A stretch of 61,469 nt of DNA from RGIG4608 sp045635885. GTDB lineage: Bacteria; Bacillota; Clostridia; Oscillospirales; CAG-272. Shown one piece after another: positions 1 through 7,486 of the stretch. Every line of letters begins with the position of its first letter. The stretch's first letter is position 1. Both the position numbers and the translations under genes were made by a program. Below the pieces are notes generated by a model, which saw only the letters and a program-made list of their open reading frames with translations, searched no databases and was not told the origin of the DNA. The stretch lies in the NCBI GenBank assembly GCA_045635885.1, contig JAZTWO010000041.1:1-61469 (forward strand), written 5' to 3'.

Positions 1-3
1 GGA

Positions 4-395
4 GTTACAAAGTAAAGAATATCTTCTTTTTCGAGAAAAGGAAGCGCGAACCCCCAAAGCTCATAAAGATCGCTTCGGGGAACCCCGCACGCAAAAAGCT
101 TTTAATCGTATTATTGTAAACAAATTTTGCGCAATGCGCGTGACTCACTTCTTCGCGCTCGTCACAAATGTGTCTTTGTTTTCAAGAAAACAAAGAAACT
201 GCGCCTTGCTACTCTGCACATAGAGTTTTTGATAGCAAAATGGCAACGTTTTTAGTAGCAAATCACAGATTTTCGAATGTATGAGAAAATCGTTATGTTC
301 CAATTTATTGGAACGATTTGCGCAGATTAATTTAACTCACACGATTAAAAGTTTTGCGGAGCTTTTTCAAAAGCGACCTTTTTTATCTTTGTAAC
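4..395 (-). repeat. Structured non-coding repeat, copy A
   Basis: A 392-bp non-coding element whose reverse complement aligns over nearly its full length with 15854-16209. The outer ends read GTTACAAAG on the left and CTTTGTAAC on the right, so the element has inverted termini. Long blocks match copy B, for example the stretch around 127-165 (GACGAGCGCGAAGAAGTGAG on the minus strand) and the GCAGAGTAGCAAGGCGC block near 205-222. Internal hairpins lie at 174-195, 268-291 and 297-314. The left end (1-110) has diverged or gained sequence relative to copy B. No reading frame is shared by the two copies. I do not recognise a named family. A MITE-like element or a structured RNA are the main options. 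Confidence 0.75.
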
Positions 396-420
396 TATCC
401 GCTAAATCCCCATTTATTTT

Positions 421-450
421 TCAAAAAAGCCCCCACAGGAATGGGGGCTT
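421..450 (-). terminator. Rho-independent terminator after ROK kinase
   Basis: On the minus strand the stem GCCCCC/GGGGGC (arms 429-435 and 442-448) is followed by a T-run at 428-423, 10 bases downstream of the ROK kinase stop codon. It closes the phosphoesterase-trkH-trkA-ROK operon. Confidence 0.8.
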
Positions 451-459
451 TGCGTCAAA

Positions 460-1410
460 TTACATCAAAAGTGCAGCAGCACCGAGAAGTCCTGCGCTAT
501 TTTCAAGCTCTGCAATAAGAATGGGTACTTGAGGTCCTTTATCGCCTGCATAGATTTCCTTATTCATAATTGCCTGCAAGGGTTTGATAAGATTGTCACC
601 CTGTGCACAAACACCACCACCAAGAAGAATTACTTCAGGACGGAAGATATTTGCGTAGTTAATAAGTCCACAAGCAAGGTGCTCTATGTAAGAATCAACA
701 ACTTCTTTTGCATAGGGGTCAACGGGCGCATAATCAAACACCGTTTTGCCACAAACCGCATCAAGCGAGCCACATTCCCACATCTTTGAATCGGGATGAG
801 CTTCCATAGCTCTCTTTGTATCACGGATAAGAGCAGTTGCAGAAGAATATGCCTCAAAGCAACCACGACGTCCGCAAGAGCATTGTTCCCCGTCCTTTAC
901 GATAACAATGTGACCAAGCTCTGCACCTGCGCCCCTGTTACCCTCAACAATTTTGCCATCCAAAACAATTCCACCGCCAACACCCGTGCCGAGTGTAATC
1001 ATAACTGCGTTATTATAGTTACGAGCAGCACCAAACTTAACTTCGCCAAGAGCCGCAACGTTTGCATCGTTGCCAATTTTAACTGTAATGCCACCAAGAA
1101 GGCGAGAAAGCTCGTCACAAATTCTGAAATTTTCCCAACCGAGATTGTTGGCGTAAACAACATTGCCTTCGTTTGAGTCAATCATACCGGGAGAACCGAT
1201 GCCAAGTCCCTCAACGTCAGCAGTAGTAAGTCCCTGACGCGCAAGAAGGTCATTTGCAAGATTTGCAATATTTGCCGCAACGCCCTTGTCACCCTTTTCA
1301 ACCTCTGTAGGTGTCTTGTCGCAAACAAGAATTTCTCCCTTTTCGTTTACAATTCCGCCCTTGATATAAGTGCCTCCAAGGTCGATTCCAATATAGTATT
1401 TGTTGCTCAT
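460..1410 (-). CDS. ROK-family sugar kinase (glucokinase-like)
   Basis: A 316-residue ROK (repressor, ORF, kinase) protein, most likely an ATP-dependent glucokinase that phosphorylates cytoplasmic glucose or a related hexose. The N-terminal phosphate-binding loop reads GIDLGGTYIKGG (residues 8-19). A GNDAN segment carries the expected catalytic Asp. LGTGVGGGIVLDG is the second ATP motif. The ROK zinc-binding signature CSCGRRGCFEAYSSA lies near residue 178. There is no N-terminal helix-turn-helix, so it is a kinase and not a NagC/XylR-type repressor. It starts 12 bases after trkA with an AAGGAG site, making it the last gene of a four-gene operon. Substrate specificity cannot be read from sequence, so N-acetylmannosamine or fructose kinase remain possible. 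Confidence 0.9.
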   Translation of the reverse strand: MSNKYYIGIDLGGTYIKGGIVNEKGEILVCDKTPTEVEKGDKGVAANIANLANDLLARQGLTTADVEGLGIGSPGMIDSNEGNVVYANNLGWENFRICDELSRLLGGITVKIGNDANVAALGEVKFGAARNYNNAVMITLGTGVGGGIVLDGKIVEGNRGAGAELGHIVIVKDGEQCSCGRRGCFEAYSSATALIRDTKRAMEAHPDSKMWECGSLDAVCGKTVFDYAPVDPYAKEVVDSYIEHLACGLINYANIFRPEVILLGGGVCAQGDNLIKPLQAIMNKEIYAGDKGPQVPILIAELENSAGLLGAAALLM

Positions 1411-1422
1411 AATAGTCTCCTT

Positions 1423-2073
1423 TTATTTTATCTTTTCAAGTTTTGAGGTATGCGCTATAACAACGAGCTTCATATCTCTATTTAATGGAAGCGATGGGTC
1501 AAGGTCGATATTAACCTTGTCACCACTTTTAATTGCAATTACGTTTACACCATATTTTTTTCTTAAATTCAATTCGATAAGATTTTTGCCAATCCATTCG
1601 TTTTTGATTTCAAGCTCGATAAGTGAAACGTCATCAGAAAGCTCCATAACGTCCACAAATCCCGACGAAAGAATGTTTTTTGCAAGTCGAACACCCGACT
1701 CACGCTCGGGGATAACCACCTTATCGGCACCCACCTTTAAAAGTATCTTTGCTTGCATTTCGTTGGCGCATTTTGCAATAACGGTTTTAACTCCAAGCTC
1801 TTTGCAAAGCATTATTATCATTACGCTTGCCTCAAGATGATTTGCCATTGCAACTATCACCACGTCAACGTTTGCAATTCCAAGATGACGCACCACTTCG
1901 GGATCAGTTATATCTGCACTTTTGCAAAACGGAATGTCGGATATTGCAGAATTAACGATATTCTCGTCAAGGTCAACTGCAAGAACGTCTGCACCGTTTT
2001 TTACAAGTTCCTTAGCCACAGCCATGCCATATCGTCCAAGGCCAAAAACGGCATATGATTTATTTAAACTCAT
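1423..2073 (-). CDS. K+ uptake regulatory subunit KtrA/TrkA
   Basis: A 216-residue cytosolic gating subunit for the potassium channel encoded just upstream. The N-terminal RCK_N Rossmann domain has FGLGRYGMAVA (residues 10-20), the nucleotide-binding glycine motif, and an acidic LAVDLDE at the second strand, as expected for NAD or ATP/ADP binding. The C-terminal RCK_C domain occupies roughly residues 135-210. A single RCK pair is the KtrA/KtrC arrangement of Gram-positive bacteria, unlike the double-length E. coli TrkA. I chose the ATG at 2073 because GGAG sits 7 bases upstream. An in-frame TTG two codons earlier overlaps that site. Only 15 bases separate it from trkH. Confidence 0.92.
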   Translation of the reverse strand: MSLNKSYAVFGLGRYGMAVAKELVKNGADVLAVDLDENIVNSAISDIPFCKSADITDPEVVRHLGIANVDVVIVAMANHLEASVMIIMLCKELGVKTVIAKCANEMQAKILLKVGADKVVIPERESGVRLAKNILSSGFVDVMELSDDVSLIELEIKNEWIGKNLIELNLRKKYGVNVIAIKSGDKVNIDLDPSLPLNRDMKLVVIAHTSKLEKIK

Positions 2074-2088
2074 AACCAAACTCCATTT

Positions 2089-3447
2089 CTATCCAACACT
2101 AATTTCTTCGGTTGGATTTTTTATATTATTGGATGATTCCTTGCTATATGAAAAAGCAATAGCAAGTGAAATTGGTCCAATTCTGCCAAGATACATTGTG
2201 CAAATGATTATCAACTTGCCCCACAAATTCAAAAATGGAGTGAGGTTTCTTGTAAGTCCCACCGTTGCGGTCGCACTGACACTTTCATATAATATATCAA
2301 GTACCGAAGCATCCATAACGTATGACAGGGAGAGCGTTGAAATAAACATTATTGTAAATGACATAACGGTAACGGCAACCGCCTTTCGTGCCACTTGCCT
2401 TGAAAGTGAACGGTTGAACACCGACACCTCGTTTTTGTTACTAATAAGCGCATAGGCAGTAAAGACAAGCACCGCTATTGTAACGGTTTTAATACCACCG
2501 GCCGTACCAACGGGCGATCCACCAATGAACATAAGAAAAAGCGAAAGAATTGCAGTTGAATTACTTAAATTCTCTTGTGGAACACCTGCAAATCCTGCAG
2601 TTCTTGTGGTTACCGATTGAAACAATGAAACCTGAATTTTATCAAACAGTGACATGTTTCCTATAGTTTTTACATTTGAAAATTCAAAAATAAATATCAA
2701 AAATGCGCCACCGAAAATAAGTATCGCAGTTGCACTTAAGACGATTTTAGAGTGAAGAGTTAACCTTTTAAAGCATTTGAATTTTTGCAGTTTAAAATCC
2801 TTAACAACTCTTAAAATATCCCACCAAACGATATATCCAAGACCGCCCAAAATAATGAGCGCAGAGGTGATAAGGTTGATTGTGGGATTTGTGGCATAGG
2901 AACAAAGACTATCCTTTGCAATAATGTCAATTCCTGCATTACAAAACGCAGAAACGGAGGTAAACACGGATATCCATATTCCCTTTAAGCCAAATTGAGG
3001 GACAAAAACCATCATATAAAGAATTGCTCCAATTCCCTCAACTATCAAAGTACCTATAATCACTTTTTTTATAAACTTATTCAAGCCCTCAAGCGAATTA
3101 AGGTTGAATGCATCTCCAATAAGTCGGCTATCCTTAAGCTTCATTTTACGGTGCATGGCTACCGTTATGCCCGAAAGCACTGTGATAATTCCAAGTCCGC
3201 CTATTTGAATAAGAATAAGCAAAACAACCTGACCGAAAACACTCCAAGTGCTGAAGGTTGGCAAGGTTACAAGACCTGTAACGCAGGTTGCAGTTGTGGA
3301 TGTGAAAAGTGCGTCAATATAGGACACTGAAACTCCACTTTTCGTGCTTATCGGCAGTGACAAAAGCAAGCTACCAATTAAGATTACCACCAAAAAGCTA
3401 ATCAATATCAGTTGCGTGGTATTTGCCCTCTTTATTCTGTTTTTCAC
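2089..3447 (-). CDS. K+ transporter membrane subunit KtrB/TrkH
   Basis: An integral membrane potassium translocation subunit of about 452 residues. It has the four pore-loop repeats of the TrkH/KtrB superfamily. The selectivity-filter segments are STTATCVTGL, SVSAFCNAGI, SVTTRTAGF and SATATVGLT, each with the conserved central glycine, between about ten hydrophobic helices. KtrB partners with the RCK subunit encoded downstream, and uptake is usually coupled to Na+ or H+. Start choice: an AAAGGA site at 3459-3464 lies only 2 bases from the GTG at 3456 but 11 bases from the GTG at 3447, so 3447 is preferred. The gene follows the phosphoesterase with a gap of about 25 bases, in the same operon. 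Confidence 0.92.
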   Translation of the reverse strand: MKNRIKRANTTQLILISFLVVILIGSLLLSLPISTKSGVSVSYIDALFTSTTATCVTGLVTLPTFSTWSVFGQVVLLILIQIGGLGIITVLSGITVAMHRKMKLKDSRLIGDAFNLNSLEGLNKFIKKVIIGTLIVEGIGAILYMMVFVPQFGLKGIWISVFTSVSAFCNAGIDIIAKDSLCSYATNPTINLITSALIILGGLGYIVWWDILRVVKDFKLQKFKCFKRLTLHSKIVLSATAILIFGGAFLIFIFEFSNVKTIGNMSLFDKIQVSLFQSVTTRTAGFAGVPQENLSNSTAILSLFLMFIGGSPVGTAGGIKTVTIAVLVFTAYALISNKNEVSVFNRSLSRQVARKAVAVTVMSFTIMFISTLSLSYVMDASVLDILYESVSATATVGLTRNLTPFLNLWGKLIIICTMYLGRIGPISLAIAFSYSKESSNNIKNPTEEISVG

Positions 3448-3472
3448 AGAAATCACTTTCCTTTACTATGAT

Positions 3473-4675
3473 TTATTTGTTTGCATTAGGATTCATATCA
3501 ACCGTTTTCATTTCATCAAGAGATTGATATTTTTCCTGATAATAATTCTCGTGTGTAATGGTAATTGAACCCGGCATATCCGAGTCGATTTCTATAACCG
3601 TGCATCCACGTTGATAACCGAATTTATCAATTTTACCGTAGGCAACATAGTCAATGCTGTATCCGTAAGAGAACAAAACACCCTTATATTCCATTTCAAA
3701 ATTGTTAAAGTGGTCGTGACCAAAGAATACGTATTTAGTGTTACCAAGCTCTAATATTTTTTCAAAAAGATCATCGCCCTTGTCTGAAGGATATACTACC
3801 TCTTTCTTTTCACCGTCATTTCCTGAAAACCAAGTAACGTTGCCACCAATTTCACGGCCGTTGGCTACATACTCATCATATCCGGTTTTAACTTCTTGAA
3901 GAGGAATGTGCACGAAGAGAAGTGAATTTTGAGGATTGTAAAGCTTAATCATATTTTCATACCAATCAACCTGATCTTGCTTGATATTATCATAATGCCA
4001 CAAAGCAAAGTCAATAAGACCACCTATAACTCCCTTGTGCAAATATGAATGGCTATCCATCATAAAAAAGCTTTGTGTAATCTCGCCATTTGTGTTTTTT
4101 ACATTGATAACGTGATTGCCTTCTCCTGAAACTCCTTCAGGGGAGTTCATAAACAAGCATCTTTCAAGACTTTCGTCTGCATATATGTTGGCAACTTCCT
4201 CACGATTGTAATAGTTGTAGGGCTCGTTATCGTGATTACCAAGCGTTATTGTCCAATAAACACCAAGATTTTCCATAAGACGAACAAACATCTTGTGGGC
4301 ATATCCATTATTGATTGTACCTGTTGTGGGAATTGCAAAAGATATATCACCTGTAATAATTACAAGATCGGGATCCTCTGCCATAACCATTGATGCAACG
4401 GCTTTGATGGCTTTTTTATCCTTCTCTACGTTGCCACAACCGCCTCCCAAGTGAACGTCGGTAAGATGAAGCACTTTGAAATCCTCGTCAGTTGTGAAAT
4501 ACCAGTTGCCATATTCATCCTTTTGTGGTGCAAGTTGATTTTTTGCTTCCACCTTAAAAGTGTCTATGTATTCAATCATATTGTCATAATTTTTTTCATT
4601 AAGAACATAAAAAACTCCACATGCCAAACCTATAATGATAGCAAAAATAAGCAGACTAATTAAAATTTTTTCCAT
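3473..4675 (-). CDS. Membrane-anchored metallophosphoesterase
   Basis: A 400-residue calcineurin-like metallophosphoesterase with one N-terminal membrane segment (residues 4-24) and no lipobox, so the catalytic domain is probably held outside the membrane. The dinuclear-metal motifs are in order: DVH at 73-75, GD at 109-110, GNHD at 146-149, an FVHIP histidine, and GHDH near 320. The substrate is unknown. Relatives act on phosphodiesters, cell-wall lipid or nucleotide phosphates, and Ser/Thr phosphates. It is the first gene of the operon that also makes the Ktr K+ transporter and a ROK kinase, which gives no clear functional link. AAGGAT lies 8 bases before the ATG. Confidence 0.85.
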   Translation of the reverse strand: MEKILISLLIFAIIIGLACGVFYVLNEKNYDNMIEYIDTFKVEAKNQLAPQKDEYGNWYFTTDEDFKVLHLTDVHLGGGCGNVEKDKKAIKAVASMVMAEDPDLVIITGDISFAIPTTGTINNGYAHKMFVRLMENLGVYWTITLGNHDNEPYNYYNREEVANIYADESLERCLFMNSPEGVSGEGNHVINVKNTNGEITQSFFMMDSHSYLHKGVIGGLIDFALWHYDNIKQDQVDWYENMIKLYNPQNSLLFVHIPLQEVKTGYDEYVANGREIGGNVTWFSGNDGEKKEVVYPSDKGDDLFEKILELGNTKYVFFGHDHFNNFEMEYKGVLFSYGYSIDYVAYGKIDKFGYQRGCTVIEIDSDMPGSITITHENYYQEKYQSLDEMKTVDMNPNANK

Positions 4676-4722
4676 AATTTTTCATCCTTAAATATTTTTG
4701 TGCTGACAATCGCACTTGAATT

Positions 4723-4751
4723 ATTTTAACACATTTTGTTAATAATATCAA
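4723..4751 (-). promoter_or_regulatory. Sigma-A promoter for the phosphoesterase-ktr operon
   Basis: On the minus strand TTGATA (4751-4746) is followed after 17 bases by TAAAAT (4728-4723), about 50 bases before the phosphoesterase ATG. The spacing is ideal for the housekeeping sigma factor. Confidence 0.65.
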
Positions 4752-4829
4752 GTGTTTTTGCGTTTTAAGCACTAAAATAATAACAAAAATTATTTTTTCA
4801 AAAAAAATTAATTTTTTTCAAAAAAAGTA

Positions 4830-4858
4830 TTGACAAATTAAAATTATTGTGTTAGAAT
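4830..4858 (+). promoter_or_regulatory. Sigma-A promoter for the tRNA pair
   Basis: TTGACA (4830-4835), a 17-base spacer and TAGAAT (4853-4858). The predicted transcription start is about 20 bases before the first tRNA. Confidence 0.8.
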
Positions 4859-4886
4859 ATACAAGTCGCAGATGTGCGGTATATTT

Positions 4887-4963
4887 GGCGGGATAGCTCA
4901 GTTGGCTAGAGCAATCGGTTCATACCCGATAGGTCATGGGTTCAAGTCCAATTCCCGCTACCA
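4887..4963 (+). tRNA. tRNA-Met (CAT), elongator type
   Basis: A 77-base cloverleaf. Acceptor GGCGGGA pairs with TCCCGCT (first pair G-T). The anticodon stem is ATCGG/CCGAT with loop TTCATAC, giving anticodon CAT. The T-loop is TTCAAGT and CCA is encoded. The anticodon stem lacks the three consecutive G-C pairs of an initiator, and the GGCGG...CCGCTACCA ends match Gram-positive elongator tRNA-Met. A lysidine-modified tRNA-Ile(CAT) is a less likely alternative. Confidence 0.9.
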
Positions 4964-4967
4964 TTTC

Positions 4968-5042
4968 GGCCCGTTGGTCAAGCGGTTAAGACACGGCCCT
5001 TTCACGGCTGTAACATGGGTTCGATTCCCGTACGGGTCACCA
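4968..5042 (+). tRNA. tRNA-Glu (TTC)
   Basis: A 75-base cloverleaf directly after tRNA-Met. Acceptor GGCCCGT pairs with ACGGGTC. The D-arm is GGTCAAGCGGTTAAGAC, the anticodon loop CTTTCAC gives TTC, the T-loop is TTCGATT, and CCA is encoded. It is nearly identical to the usual Clostridia tRNA-Glu and shares the upstream promoter. Confidence 0.95.
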
Positions 5043-5048
5043 AAATAA

Positions 5049-5080
5049 AAACAGGAGTGCAAACGCACTCCTGTTTTTAT
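5049..5080 (+). terminator. Terminator of the tRNA operon
   Basis: The stem ACAGGAGTGC/GCACTCCTGT with loop AAAC (5051-5074) is followed by TTTTATTTT, 8 bases after tRNA-Glu. Confidence 0.9.
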
Positions 5081-5181
5081 TTTGCTAATGCGTACAATGA
5101 ATTGTAGCCATCTTTTTTGCGTAGCAAAAAAATTATGGGCAAGAATGCCTCAAGCATTCTTGGTTATTTATCATTCAGTAA

Positions 5182-5210
5182 TTGACTTTTGTGCATTTTT
5201 GTGATACTAT
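5182..5210 (+). promoter_or_regulatory. Promoter of the M14-like peptidase gene
   Basis: TTGACT (5182-5187), 17 bases, TACTAT (5205-5210), about 30 bases before the ATG. Upstream, between 5113 and 5162, are two short perfect hairpins (TTTTTTGC/GCAAAAAA and CAAGAATGC/GCATTCTTG) of unknown role. Confidence 0.7.
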
Positions 5211-5241
5211 TAATTGATTTTATTATTAAAGGAGAAAAACA

Positions 5242-6510
5242 ATGAAAGAAAAACTTATTAGATTTTTTACATCAAAAAAGTTCATTATCACTGCATGCAT
5301 TTTGCTTTTTATTATCTTGCTTTGTACCATAGTTGGCCCACACATCATCCTCGCAATTGTTCGTCAACCCACCCCTGAAAATCACTTGTATAGCGAATAT
5401 TTCTACACAAGCTACGAACAAGTGCGTGAACATCTTAAAGAAAGAGTTGAATCCCTTGAAAACGAAGGTGTGGTTGTTGAATATAAAACACATGCCATTG
5501 ATGCTTCTGATGATCTTTATATCGACAACATATATCTTCCTTCAACACAAAACCAAACAAATCTTATCGTTTTAACAACTGGCGTACACGGAATTGAAGG
5601 ATACATCGGTTCTGTTATGCTTGACGTTTTCTTTGAGGAAATTTATCCCAATATCGACACAAACACCACAGGTATTTTGATTGTCGCTAACATAAATCCT
5701 TACGGAATGAAATATATGCGACGCTACAACGAAAACAACGTTGACCTTAATAGAAACTTTATTGAAGATTGGAGCACTTTTGACCTCTCTTCTAACACAG
5801 AATATCCAAAGGTTGACAAATTCCTTCAACCCACAGGCAAAATGGGTAATGGTTTTTGGCACGAGGTTGGATTCTATTTTTCACTTGCTAAAGAAGCTAT
5901 TTTCAAAGGTGCCGATACAATCACCAATGCCCTTCTTACAGGTCAGTATGAATACGAACAAGGCGTTTATTACGGTGGAAACGGTGACGAAGCTTCCACA
6001 ACCTATCTTAAAGGGGTTTTTGCAGAGTGCATTGACGGTGAATACGAAAACATCATACACATTGATATCCACTCCGGTTATGGTCCAAGATATGATATGG
6101 TAATTTTCAACTCCGTTCAAGACCCCACATTAGAAGAAGATGCTAAAGAAATGTTCCAATATGATTACATCATAGCTCAAAATTCTGATGATTTCTATGT
6201 AACATATGGTGACACAACCGACTATTTCTATCGACTTCTTAAAAACAAAAATTCAACCAAAACACTCTACTCCACATGTTTTGAATTTGGCACTATAGGT
6301 GACGGGACTCTTGATTCAATTCTCTCACTTAAATATACAGTAGACGAAAATCGTCAACATTGGTATCCAACCAACAACAAAATAACACAGGAAATTGTTA
6401 AACAAAATTATTTAGAGCTTTTCTATCCCACAGAAACAAACTGGCGACTTTCCGCTATAGAAGATTTTATCAAGGCATTTAACGGTGTGCTGAATGCTAA
6501 AATTAAATAA
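5242..6510 (+). CDS. Membrane-anchored M14-like zinc carboxypeptidase (DUF2817 type)
   Basis: A 422-residue protein with an N-terminal membrane helix (residues 13-40) and a large domain resembling the M14/succinylglutamate desuccinylase fold of the DUF2817 group. Visible features are TTGVHGIEG (zinc ligands H116 and E119), INPYGMKYMRRYNENNVDLNRNF with substrate-binding Arg (R171), IHIDIHSGYG near 275 (third zinc ligand), and a C-terminal FEFGTIG that could supply the catalytic Glu. It probably hydrolyses an amide or peptide bond outside the cell; the substrate is unknown. The gene is transcribed alone, with its own promoter, an AAAGGAG ribosome site and a strong terminator. Confidence 0.82.
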   Translation: MKEKLIRFFTSKKFIITACILLFIILLCTIVGPHIILAIVRQPTPENHLYSEYFYTSYEQVREHLKERVESLENEGVVVEYKTHAIDASDDLYIDNIYLPSTQNQTNLIVLTTGVHGIEGYIGSVMLDVFFEEIYPNIDTNTTGILIVANINPYGMKYMRRYNENNVDLNRNFIEDWSTFDLSSNTEYPKVDKFLQPTGKMGNGFWHEVGFYFSLAKEAIFKGADTITNALLTGQYEYEQGVYYGGNGDEASTTYLKGVFAECIDGEYENIIHIDIHSGYGPRYDMVIFNSVQDPTLEEDAKEMFQYDYIIAQNSDDFYVTYGDTTDYFYRLLKNKNSTKTLYSTCFEFGTIGDGTLDSILSLKYTVDENRQHWYPTNNKITQEIVKQNYLELFYPTETNWRLSAIEDFIKAFNGVLNAKIK

Positions 6511-6514
6511 TGAA

Positions 6515-6546
6515 TAAGAGGGGGCTTGCGCCCCCTTCTTTTTTTA
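6515..6546 (+). terminator. Terminator after the peptidase gene
   Basis: The stem GGGGGC/GCCCCC with loop TTGC is followed by TTCTTTTTTT. Its T-run overlaps the stop of the small minus-strand gene, so the two genes converge tightly here. Confidence 0.9.
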
Positions 6547-6636
6547 TCTGTTGCAGCAGCAGGTGATGATAAGAAGTGCAATGAGAAGAAGCCAGATATA
6601 GTCGTTTTCAAAAAGATTGCAAAGGCAGTTGTTCAT
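6544..6636 (-). CDS. 30-residue Cys-rich single-helix membrane peptide
   Basis: A short ORF encoding MNNCLCNLFENDYIW, then the hydrophobic helix LLLIALLII, then TCCCNR. It has a Cys-containing N-terminus (C4, C6), one membrane helix and a CCC cluster before the end. It is supported by a strong ribosome site: CGGAG lies 8 bases before the ATG. It also sits between a terminator and a possible promoter. The pattern (short Cys-rich head, single helix, CCC tail) resembles small orphan membrane peptides that recur in Clostridia, but I cannot name the family. Function is unknown; the free thiols could bind metal or haem, or be acylated. Convergent with the M14-like peptidase. Confidence 0.65.
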   Translation of the reverse strand: MNNCLCNLFENDYIWLLLIALLIITCCCNR

Positions 6637-6693
6637 AAATTAAGCTCCGTTTCAATGTTTAGTAAGCAAGTAAAATTTACCTGCTTCGTTATT

Positions 6694-6724
6694 ATTCTAT
6701 GAAAATCGAAAAAATGTGTGACAA
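6694..6724 (-). promoter_or_regulatory. Possible promoter for the 30-aa peptide
   Basis: On the minus strand TTGTCA (6724-6719) and TAGAAT (6699-6694) are 19 bases apart, which is longer than ideal. The putative -35 overlaps the upstream terminator T-run. An imperfect inverted repeat, GCAGGTAAATTTTACTTGC (6667-6685), lies in the leader. Confidence 0.35.
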
Positions 6725-6759
6725 AAAAGATCGACGTTCCAAAAAAGGAATGTCGATCT
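6722..6759 (-). terminator. Terminator after the zinc-ribbon gene
   Basis: Thirteen-base arms (6728-6740 and 6747-6759, AGATCGAC.TTCC type) around a six-base loop, followed on the minus strand by TTTTTT. Confidence 0.88.
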
Positions 6760-6765
6760 GATTTT

Positions 6766-7428
6766 TTATTCAAGATAGAGCGCATCTGCATCTAAAAATG
6801 CGTGTGTGTTGAGAGAATTATCTGTTGGAATAACTCTTTCTGCACCACAATCACGGCATCTAACCAAAACTCCGTTTGAGCGCACCTCAAAGCCATATTT
6901 TTCCTCATCAATCTCACCCGAATGCTCGCAACGACAGAAAATCTTATTCTCTGCTTCAAGCTCGGAAAGAACGAAAATCACACTTTGAGCAAGCTCGGAG
7001 TCAAGTGCCTCGTCCTCATCCTCTGCATTCGCTTCACGAAAGGCAGAAAGGTCTGAAATTCCATGCTCCTCCATCAATTCCATCAATTTAAGCTCTCCAC
7101 GAGCCAAGTTTGCCTTAACGTGATCCATATCACCAAGAAAGCAAACATCAAGATCGGAATATGGACACTGAAGGAAGAAGTCCTCTTTACCAAAGAAAAC
7201 GTTTGAGCTAACCAAAAAACTATGTGGCTTGGGACAAATGATGCAAGGAACGTTTAATCTGATTTTTCCGTCACTCTGCTTTACTACTGACATTTCGCTT
7301 CCACCACAATCGCATTTGAGCTTAATCATTGGCGCAGAAAGTGTGAAAATATCAATCATACTCATAACCCCTGCCCCACAGTGCGGACAACGGTATGCTA
7401 TTGTTGTTTGTTTCTTTTCAAGTACCAT
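6766..7428 (-). CDS. Zinc-ribbon protein of unknown function
   Basis: A 220-residue cytosolic protein not recognised by name. It has several CxxC-type knuckles: CPHC (14-17), CDC (40-42), CIIC (62-65), and C-terminal CRCEH and CRDC pairs, suggesting two or three zinc ribbons. An acidic helical stretch (ANAEDEDEALDSELAQS) lies between them. The N-terminal ribbon resembles RNA-polymerase or transcription-factor zinc ribbons, but this is only a pattern. The ATG at 7428 was chosen over an upstream in-frame start because AAGGAT precedes it by 10 bases and the longer reading would run through the terminator of the preceding gene. It may be cotranscribed with prsA by read-through. A role in nucleic-acid or protein binding is a guess. 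Confidence 0.65.
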   Translation of the reverse strand: MVLEKKQTTIAYRCPHCGAGVMSMIDIFTLSAPMIKLKCDCGGSEMSVVKQSDGKIRLNVPCIICPKPHSFLVSSNVFFGKEDFFLQCPYSDLDVCFLGDMDHVKANLARGELKLMELMEEHGISDLSAFREANAEDEDEALDSELAQSVIFVLSELEAENKIFCRCEHSGEIDEEKYGFEVRSNGVLVRCRDCGAERVIPTDNSLNTHAFLDADALYLE

Positions 7429-7445
7429 AATACTAAAAATCCTTA

Positions 7446-7478
7446 CCAAAATGGCACGGACGAGCCGTGCCATTTTAA
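7446..7478. terminator. Hairpin between the foldase and zinc-ribbon genes
   Basis: AAAATGGCACGG/CCGTGCCATTTT around loop ACGAG (7448-7476), 10 bases after the foldase stop. The T-run is only four bases on either strand, so read-through is possible. Confidence 0.7.
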
Positions 7479-7486
7479 TTTATTTA

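Noticed and set aside
4887..4963. tRNA-Ile (lysidine CAT) as the identity of the first tRNA
   Set aside because: The acceptor and anticodon stems match elongator tRNA-Met of Gram-positives more closely; still not excluded from sequence alone.
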